DNA of 6,167 nt, from the NCBI GenBank assembly GCA_002321395.1, contig DCMK01000032.1, positions 362 through 6,528 of the forward strand, in the 5' to 3' direction. Position numbers and translations under genes: made by a program. The stretch is from Caryophanales bacterium UBA1624. GTDB taxonomy: Bacteria > Bacillota_I > Bacilli_A > RFN20 > CAG-826. Position 1 is the first letter of the stretch. Each line of letters opens with the position of its first letter. Shown here piece by piece: positions 1 through 4,761 of the stretch. The notes under the pieces are model-generated. The model was given only the letters and a program-made list of their open reading frames with translations, had not been told where the DNA came from and searched no databases.

Positions 1-1880
1 TCCGCCAATACCCTTGGCAGCTGCCTTTGGCGGGGCTTGTCATCATCCTTTCCTCCTTGGCTGGGGTCGTCGGCAACGTGTTCGTCGGTCAGATCGTCAT
101 CGGCCATTACGTTCCTGCCCTCGTTGGGAAGGAAAGCGCCTTGACGGGCCTTTGGGCCGCGATTTTCGACCCTCTTTCCTTTGAGCAGGCCATTTTGGTG
201 ATGGTGGGGGTGTATTTGGTCGGCATCGTTTCGGCCTACCTCTATCAGATCATGGTCTCGGTCATTGGGCAGGGATTCCAAAAGAACTTCCGCGATTCGG
301 TCTTCGCCCACATGGAGACCCTCCCCCTTTCCTACTTCGACACCCGCACCCACGGGGACATCATGTCCATCTATACCAACGACATCGACACCCTCCGCGA
401 ATTCACCAGCCGCGTCCTGCCGATGGTCGTCCAATCCTTGGTGACGATGATCATCGCCTTCGTCGCGATGATCGCTTCCTCTTGGATCATGACCCTCGTT
501 GTCCTGGCCTTCTTCGCCATCATATTGACCGTCGTGCTCATTGTCACCCACCAATCCGCCCATTTCTTCGTGGCTCAGCAAAGGGCTTTGGGGAAAACCG
601 ACGGCTACATCGAGGAGATGATTTCCGGGCAGAAGGTCATCAAAGTCTTCAATCATGAGCCTCAAGCCAAGCAGGGCTTCGATGAGCTCAACGATGCGCT
701 TTGCCTTTACACCACCAAAGCGAGCCAGTTCTCCAATATCCTTGGGCCGATCACCAACAACCTTTCAAACCTCCAATATGTCGTCTTGGCCCTTTTCGGA
801 GCCATCACCATCGCTTCCGGCGTCACGCTCAGCAACGTGTATAACCCGGAGCTGGAATTCCAAATCGGCATCATCGTTTCCTTCCTGACCCTTGGCAAGC
901 AATTCACCATGCCGATCGCCCAGCTGGCCAGCCAAATCAACATGATCAACATGGCCATGGCCGGCGGGGAGAGGATCTTCGCCTTATTGGATCAGCCCAG
1001 CGAAGTCGATGATGGCTACGTCACTTTGGTCAACGCGGCCGAAGATGAGAACGGGAATCCCGTGGAGAGCCAGAAACGGACCGGGAAATGGGCGTGGAAG
1101 CATCCGCACAACGCGGACGGCAGCGTCTCCTATACGTGGCTGAAGGGGAAAATCGACATGTACGACGTCGACTTCTCCTACGTTCCCGATAAGCCGGTCT
1201 TGCACAACATCACCCTGTACGCCAAACCCGGCCAGAAGCTCGCTTTCGTCGGGCCGACGGGCGCGGGGAAAACGACGATCACCAACTTGCTCAATCGCTT
1301 CTACGACATCGCCGATGGGAAAATCCGCTTCGACGACATCAACATCAACAAGATCAAAAAGAAGGATCTCCGCCGGGCCATGGGCATGGTTCTGCAGGAA
1401 ACCAACCTCTTTACCGGGACCGTCAAAGACAATATCCGCTACGGCAATCCGGATGCGACCGACGAGGAAGTCATCAACGCGGCCAAGCTCGCCAACGCGG
1501 ACAACTTCATCCGCATGCTCCCTCAAGGCTACGACACCGTCCTCCATGGGGCGGGGGCGGGGCTCTCCCAGGGCCAACGCCAGCTCCTTTCCATCGCCCG
1601 CGCCGCCTGCGCCAATCCGCCGGTGCTGATTCTGGACGAAGCCACCTCCTCCATCGACTCCCGCACGGAAAAGCTGGTGCAGCAGGGGATGGACGCCATC
1701 ATGAAAGGCAGGACCGTCTTCGTCATCGCCCACCGTCTCTCCACGATCCAGAACTCCGACGTCATCATGGTTCTGGAGAAAGGGACGATCATCGAGCGAG
1801 GTACCCACGAGCAGCTGTTGGAGAAAAAAGGCAAATACTATCAGCTTTATACCGGAGGCCAAGTCACCTCCAACGAATGA
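1..1880 (+). CDS. ABC exporter subunit (fused transmembrane domain and ATPase), 5' partial
   Basis: This is a type IV ABC exporter half-transporter, with a membrane domain followed by an ATPase domain; it probably pumps a drug, lipid or peptide out using ATP. The frame is open to the left edge (first whole codon at 3), and the first visible residues already lie in the first membrane helix, so the true start is upstream. The TTG at 27 has no ribosome binding site and is not the start. Numbering from codon 27, membrane helices lie near 3-28, 52-80, 131-150, 152-174, 247-268 and 278-300. The ATPase has A-loop Y385, Walker A GPTGAGKTT (409-417), Q-loop Q457, signature LSQGQ (513-517), Walker B with D537 and catalytic E538, D-loop SSID (541-544) and H-loop H569, so it should be catalytically competent. 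A linker of about 48 residues (327-374) precedes the ATPase domain. Such subunits often pair with an adjacent second ABC gene, here possibly just upstream. The substrate cannot be told. Confidence 0.95.
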   Translation, partial: RQYPWQLPLAGLVIILSSLAGVVGNVFVGQIVIGHYVPALVGKESALTGLWAAIFDPLSFEQAILVMVGVYLVGIVSAYLYQIMVSVIGQGFQKNFRDSVFAHMETLPLSYFDTRTHGDIMSIYTNDIDTLREFTSRVLPMVVQSLVTMIIAFVAMIASSWIMTLVVLAFFAIILTVVLIVTHQSAHFFVAQQRALGKTDGYIEEMISGQKVIKVFNHEPQAKQGFDELNDALCLYTTKASQFSNILGPITNNLSNLQYVVLALFGAITIASGVTLSNVYNPELEFQIGIIVSFLTLGKQFTMPIAQLASQINMINMAMAGGERIFALLDQPSEVDDGYVTLVNAAEDENGNPVESQKRTGKWAWKHPHNADGSVSYTWLKGKIDMYDVDFSYVPDKPVLHNITLYAKPGQKLAFVGPTGAGKTTITNLLNRFYDIADGKIRFDDININKIKKKDLRRAMGMVLQETNLFTGTVKDNIRYGNPDATDEEVINAAKLANADNFIRMLPQGYDTVLHGAGAGLSQGQRQLLSIARAACANPPVLILDEATSSIDSRTEKLVQQGMDAIMKGRTVFVIAHRLSTIQNSDVIMVLEKGTIIERGTHEQLLEKKGKYYQLYTGGQVTSNE

Positions 1881-1884
1881 GCCT

Positions 1885-1918
1885 AAGGCGTGGGAACCCG
1901 CCTTTTCTTTCGTTTTTT
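1885..1918 (+). terminator. Probable rho-independent terminator of the ABC transporter gene
   Basis: AAGGCG (1885-1890) pairs with CGCCTT (1899-1904) around an 8-nt loop, four bases after the ABC stop codon. It is followed by a pyrimidine tract that includes TTTTTT at 1913-1918. The stem is short and the T run is interrupted by C and G, so the terminator may be only moderately efficient. Its position between the ABC stop and a strong -10 box supports separate transcription of glyA. Confidence 0.6.
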
Positions 1919-1924
1919 CTTTCG
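1903..1924 (+). repeat. Two 10-bp direct repeats in a pyrimidine tract
   Basis: TTTTCTTTCG occurs at 1903-1912 and again at 1915-1924, a 12-bp period. The repeats lie in a nearly pure pyrimidine tract (1901-1933, with only two G residues). They overlap the terminator T run and the place where the glyA -35 element would fall. This may be simple low-complexity sequence. Confidence 0.5.
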
Positions 1925-1941
1925 CTTTCCTCCGTGGCTTT

Positions 1942-1947
1942 TATAAT
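1942..1947 (+). promoter_or_regulatory. glyA promoter -10 box (TATAAT)
   Basis: This is a perfect consensus TATAAT whose last base is 6 nt before the glyA ATG at 1954. A start point about 7 nt downstream would fall on or next to the A of ATG, which implies a leaderless or nearly leaderless mRNA. No convincing -35 hexamer is seen at 16-18 nt spacing: that stretch, about 1918-1925, is the pyrimidine tract, and no TG extension precedes the box. There is no Shine-Dalgarno sequence between 1930 and 1953, consistent with initiation without a leader. Confidence 0.65.
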
Positions 1948-1953
1948 GGCCGC

Positions 1954-3198
1954 ATGATTCGAGACACAGAAATCCAATTTTACTTCGACGCCGAGCGGAA
2001 AAGGCAAAACGCCGGCATCGAGCTGATCGCTTCCGAGAACTATCCCTCCGTCGACGTGAGGGAAGCTTCTTCCTCCATTTTCATGGCCAAATACGCGGAG
2101 GGATATCCGGGACACCGGTATTATGGAGGGTGCGCCAACGTGGACGCCGCGGAGACCATCGCTCAGGAAAGGGCGGAAAAGCTCTTCCGCGTCCGTTACG
2201 TGAACGTCCAACCCCATTCCGGCTCCCAAGCTAACTTCGCCGCTTACCACGCCTTGATCAAACCTGGGGACAAGGTCCTTTCCTTGACCCTCAACGATGG
2301 GGGCCATTTGACCCACGGTTCCCCGGTTTCGTTCTCTGCCCAAACCTACCGCTTCTCCCATTATCCTTTGGGCGAGGATGGGAGGCTGGATCTTTCGATC
2401 ATCGCCCAGAAGCTGGAAGAGGAGAACCCGGACCTTCTTTTGGCGGGTTATTCCGCCTACCCTTACGCGATCGATTTCAAAGGAATGAGGGAACTCGTCG
2501 ATGAGCATAACCGCAGGACCGGGGCGAACTGCCTTTTCATGGTGGACATGGCCCATATCGCCGGCATCGTCGCGGCCGGGCTTTGCCAGAATCCCTGCGA
2601 CTACGCCGATTTGGTCACCACGACGACCCACAAAACCCTGCGCGGCCCGCGGGGAGGCCTCATCATGACCAACCGCGAAGATTTGATAAAGCCCATCAAA
2701 TCCGCGGTGTTCCCTTATACCCAAGGCGGCCCCCTTGAGCACATCATCGCTTCCAAAGCCGTCAATTTCCTTGAGGATCTGCAGCCTTCTTTCCGAAAAT
2801 ACATGGAAAATGTGCTGGCGAATACGAAGGCCGCTTCCGAGGAGCTCGCTTCCTTTGGCTGCCGCGTTTCGGGGACGGAGAACCATTTGTTCCTGCTCGA
2901 TGTCCTCACTTCTTTCGGCATCACCGGGCTTGAGGCGCAGACCCGTTTGGAGGAGATTGGGATCACCACGAATAAGAACATGATCCATGGGGACACTTTG
3001 AAGCCCAGCCAAACCTCCGGCCTGCGAATCGGGTTCGCCGCCGCGACGACCCGCGGCTGCAGCGTGGGGGAAGCCAAGGAAATCGCCCGTTTGATTTACC
3101 GCGTCTTGAAGGGGCAAGTCGACTCCGCCGCCGCGAAAGAAGAAGTGGCCTCGATCGTCAAAGCCTGGAAAGACGTGATGGACCTCCACCAGCTTTAA
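1954..3198 (+). CDS. glyA: Serine hydroxymethyltransferase
   Basis: This PLP-dependent cytosolic enzyme interconverts serine plus tetrahydrofolate with glycine plus 5,10-methylenetetrahydrofolate, the main source of one-carbon units. At 414 residues it is normal for the bacterial family. Visible landmarks are ELIASEN (23-29), YAEGYPGHRYYGG (47-59), the GGHLTHG loop (116-122) with H121 expected to stack on PLP, VDMAHIAG (197-204) with D198 facing the pyridine nitrogen, and TTTTHKTLRGPRGG (222-235) with K227 as the Schiff-base lysine. R358 in SGLRIG is the expected substrate-carboxylate arginine. The start at 1954 fits the family N-terminus, which begins shortly before the ELIASEN block. The residues before GGHLTHG are Asn-Asp, where many homologues have Ser/Ala-His. 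It is probably a single-gene unit, with its own promoter and a terminator at 3232-3257. Identification is secure. Confidence 0.98.
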   Translation: MIRDTEIQFYFDAERKRQNAGIELIASENYPSVDVREASSSIFMAKYAEGYPGHRYYGGCANVDAAETIAQERAEKLFRVRYVNVQPHSGSQANFAAYHALIKPGDKVLSLTLNDGGHLTHGSPVSFSAQTYRFSHYPLGEDGRLDLSIIAQKLEEENPDLLLAGYSAYPYAIDFKGMRELVDEHNRRTGANCLFMVDMAHIAGIVAAGLCQNPCDYADLVTTTTHKTLRGPRGGLIMTNREDLIKPIKSAVFPYTQGGPLEHIIASKAVNFLEDLQPSFRKYMENVLANTKAASEELASFGCRVSGTENHLFLLDVLTSFGITGLEAQTRLEEIGITTNKNMIHGDTLKPSQTSGLRIGFAAATTRGCSVGEAKEIARLIYRVLKGQVDSAAAKEEVASIVKAWKDVMDLHQL

Positions 3199-3214
3199 GG
3201 AGGAGTCCTTCCTT
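3197..3214 (+). other. Small hairpin at the glyA stop codon containing AAGGAGG
   Basis: AAGGAGG (3197-3203) can pair with CTTCCTT (3208-3214), with one G-U pair, around a 4-nt loop. The left arm begins in the TAA stop and matches the Shine-Dalgarno consensus, but no real gene follows on this strand. It may be an accessory 3'-end structure upstream of the main terminator. The role is unknown. Confidence 0.35.
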
Positions 3215-3229
3215 TATTGCAGGGCATCG

Positions 3230-3258
3230 AAAAAGCGCCGCGGATCCGCGGCGCTTTC
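3230..3258. terminator. Bidirectional intrinsic terminator (26-bp perfect palindrome) between convergent genes
   Basis: Bases 3232-3257 form a perfect inverted repeat, with arm AAAGCGCCGCGGA and its exact complement. This gives a G+C-rich stem of up to 11 bp closing a GATC loop and flanked by A/T pairs. On the + strand it is followed by TTTCTTATTTTC, and on the - strand by a run of five T (3234 down to 3230). It sits 33 nt after the glyA stop and one base beyond the glycosyltransferase stop (3259-3261 on the - strand), so it can end transcription of both. Confidence 0.88.
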
Positions 3259-4647
3259 TTATTTTCTCTTACCCCTTTTTTCTTCTACGGCCAAGAGGTC
3301 CTTCGCATCGGCCACGACTTTGTGGGGGATCGGCTTCCATTTCACCCTCATGAAGAGGCAGACGATGTTGAGGACGATTCCGGACATGTCATAGAAAGGC
3401 CAAACGAAGCCGACCAACAGGCCTTGCCAAAAGGTGAAGTGGACTTTTTTCCATTCGCGGATCAGCACGATGCAGGAAGTGAAGAACCCTCCGACGTACA
3501 TTCCGACCAACGTGGAGATGATGTAGTTGAGGAAACTCGCCCAAGCGTTTTGCCCGGTGGCCGCCATAAGAATCAGGGTGACGATTTGGTATAGCAGCGG
3601 CCAAAGGAAAGAGAAGAAGGCGTAGGGGAAGTAGTCCCAATAGGCATCGTATTTCTGCCAAGTGGGCTTTTTGAAGAATGAAGCGAGGATCTTGTGGCCG
3701 GATTTCCACCAATTGATCAAAGCGCCTTTGCACCAGCGGATCCTTTGACGGAACGAGATTTTCAAGCTGGCGGGTTGCTCATCGTAATACTCGGCCTCTT
3801 CGCAGAAGCCGAATTTGACCCCCTGCAGAGTCACGTTGGCGGAGATTTCCCCGTCTTCGGCGATCTCATGGCCGTACCATCCGTCCTTTAGGATGTAGGA
3901 GCGGAGGGCGAATCCGGTGCCGTTGATGATTTGGGCGGGCGATTTGAGGACGGCGCGGGGGCGGCAGACGGAGACGGTGTTTCGATACATGTTGACCCCG
4001 TTGATGGCGGTGACCCAGTTCTCATTGAGGTTTTTGATGTTGCGGTAGCCCATGCAGACCCCGAAGTTCTCAGAAACCATCGCATCGTTGAGCTTAGTGA
4101 GGTAGGTGGGGGCGAGGACGTTGTCCGAATCGAAGAAGACATAGGCGTAGTAGGCTTCTTCCAAGTTCATGGTTTTGGCCATTTGCCGGGTGAGCCATTC
4201 CAGGGCATAGCCTTTGCGGGCGTGCTCTTTGTCGTGGCGTTCGTAGACGAAGCATCCTTTTTCCCGGGCGATTTGCGCGGTTTTGTCATCGGGATCGCAG
4301 TTATCCGCGACCACGTAGATGTCGATGAGCTCTTGCGGATAGTCCTGGGCGCGGATGGAATCGATGAGGTTTCCAAGGACGGCTTGCTCATTTCTGGCGG
4401 ATAGGATGAACGCGTATTTGTTGTCTTTTTTCTGCGCGGGGAATTTCCTTCCTTTGCTGAAAAGCCCGACGAGGTTATAGAAGAAGCGATAGCAGCAAAG
4501 CACCCCCACCAGCAGCGTGACGCCGGAGAAGACGAGTTGGACGTAGGCTTGGGCCGGGATGGGCTCGCCCCGCTCCAAAGCCCCCATCAATAGATCGATG
4601 CCGAGAAAACCAAAGAGCCAGTTTTTGCAAAAATTCCAAAATTCCAT
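3259..4647 (-). CDS. Membrane-anchored family 2 glycosyltransferase
   Basis: This 462-residue protein should transfer a sugar from a nucleotide-sugar donor at the inner membrane face, probably for an envelope or extracellular glycan. The order is: hydrophobic N-terminal segments (about 5-22 and 35-60), a GT-A catalytic domain (about 75-330), three C-terminal membrane segments (about 338-364, 370-396, 406-433) and a basic tail. GT2 landmarks are SARNE (83-87), the ADNCDPDD donor-site loop with D115, the metal-binding DSD (D173, D175), the general-base motif AED (D265) and QRIRW (301-305). The last motif and the C-terminal helices resemble processive enzymes of the cellulose, hyaluronan and poly-GlcNAc synthase group, but no partner gene is visible and the product cannot be named. 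I chose the ATG at 4647 because the hydrophobic N-terminus starts there and a TAGAAT box lies just upstream. The frame also permits ATG at 4695 or 4746; that extension is basic, family-unlike and without a clear ribosome binding site. Confidence 0.9.
   Translation of the reverse strand: MEFWNFCKNWLFGFLGIDLLMGALERGEPIPAQAYVQLVFSGVTLLVGVLCCYRFFYNLVGLFSKGRKFPAQKKDNKYAFILSARNEQAVLGNLIDSIRAQDYPQELIDIYVVADNCDPDDKTAQIAREKGCFVYERHDKEHARKGYALEWLTRQMAKTMNLEEAYYAYVFFDSDNVLAPTYLTKLNDAMVSENFGVCMGYRNIKNLNENWVTAINGVNMYRNTVSVCRPRAVLKSPAQIINGTGFALRSYILKDGWYGHEIAEDGEISANVTLQGVKFGFCEEAEYYDEQPASLKISFRQRIRWCKGALINWWKSGHKILASFFKKPTWQKYDAYWDYFPYAFFSFLWPLLYQIVTLILMAATGQNAWASFLNYIISTLVGMYVGGFFTSCIVLIREWKKVHFTFWQGLLVGFVWPFYDMSGIVLNIVCLFMRVKWKPIPHKVVADAKDLLAVEEKRGKRK
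4631..4646. repeat. Perfect 8-bp tandem duplication over the glycosyltransferase start
   Basis: AAATTCCA occurs twice back to back at 4631-4638 and 4639-4646. On the coding (-) strand it reads TGGAATTT twice, beginning at the second base of the ATG. Gain or loss of one 8-bp unit would shift the reading frame. With only two copies, coincidence is the simplest explanation. Confidence 0.55.
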
Positions 4648-4655
4648 GCCTGCGT

Positions 4656-4661
4656 ATTCTA
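4656..4661 (-). promoter_or_regulatory. Candidate -10 box (TAGAAT) for the glycosyltransferase
   Basis: On the - strand TAGAAT (5 of 6 consensus bases) ends 8 nt before the ATG at 4647. This would place the transcription start at or within a base or two of the start codon. A weak -35 candidate TGGCAA (4684 down to 4679) lies 17 nt upstream, with 3 of 6 bases matching. No usable Shine-Dalgarno sequence is visible before the ATG; the only purine run, AGG, is too close. The same box would lie inside the gene if translation began at 4695 or 4746. Confidence 0.5.
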
Positions 4662-4707
4662 CCCGAGGCGAAACCGCATTGCCACCCCGCCCCATTGCGT
4701 GCGCGCG

Positions 4708-4736
4708 TTCCAATTTATGGGCTTCTAGAGTAAGAT
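4708..4736 (+). promoter_or_regulatory. Candidate lysS promoter (weak)
   Basis: TTCCAA (4708-4713) and TAAGAT (4731-4736) are spaced by 17 nt and match the consensus at 3 and 4 of 6 bases. Transcription would start near 4743, giving a leader of about 19 nt that still includes the ribosome binding site. This is the best candidate in the 114-bp gap between lysS and the divergent glycosyltransferase, but it is only a weak match. I see no T-box or other leader RNA, and there is little room for one. Confidence 0.35.
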
Positions 4737-4748
4737 ATCGGGGCATTC

Positions 4749-4754
4749 AGGAGA
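4749..4754 (+). promoter_or_regulatory. Ribosome binding site of lysS (AGGAGA)
   Basis: AGGAGA lies 7 nt upstream of the ATG at 4762, a good Shine-Dalgarno match at normal spacing that fixes the lysS start. It shows the organism uses SD-led initiation, which makes the lack of such a site before glyA and the glycosyltransferase meaningful. Confidence 0.8.
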
Positions 4755-4761
4755 AATCGAC

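Noticed and set aside
27..29. TTG at 27 as the ABC transporter start codon
   Set aside because: The frame continues open to the left edge, there is no SD, and the first membrane helix and preceding cytoplasmic segment would be cut short.
984..1862. 292-residue open frame antisense to the ABC ATPase domain
   Set aside because: It lies wholly over intact Walker A, signature and Walker B motifs on the + strand and resembles no family.
1946..1957. Three-codon ORF (ATG GCC GCA TGA) overlapping the glyA start
   Set aside because: Its ATG overlaps the -10 box itself, so it would not be in the transcript from this promoter, and it has no SD.
1864..3189. 441-residue open frame antisense to glyA
   Set aside because: glyA is certain on the other strand. 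The antisense protein is low-complexity in style, rich in Gly, Arg, Asp and His, and results from the strong C/G third-position bias.
3217..3594. 125-residue + strand frame starting TTG after AAGGAGG
   Set aside because: The spacing from the SD-like sequence is 13 nt, the frame crosses the terminator palindrome and is antisense to the glycosyltransferase C-terminus, and the composition is shadow-like.
4648..4761. T-box or other riboswitch ahead of lysS
   Set aside because: Only 114 bp are available, shared with a divergent gene, and no specifier hairpin, T-box sequence or attenuator terminator is visible.
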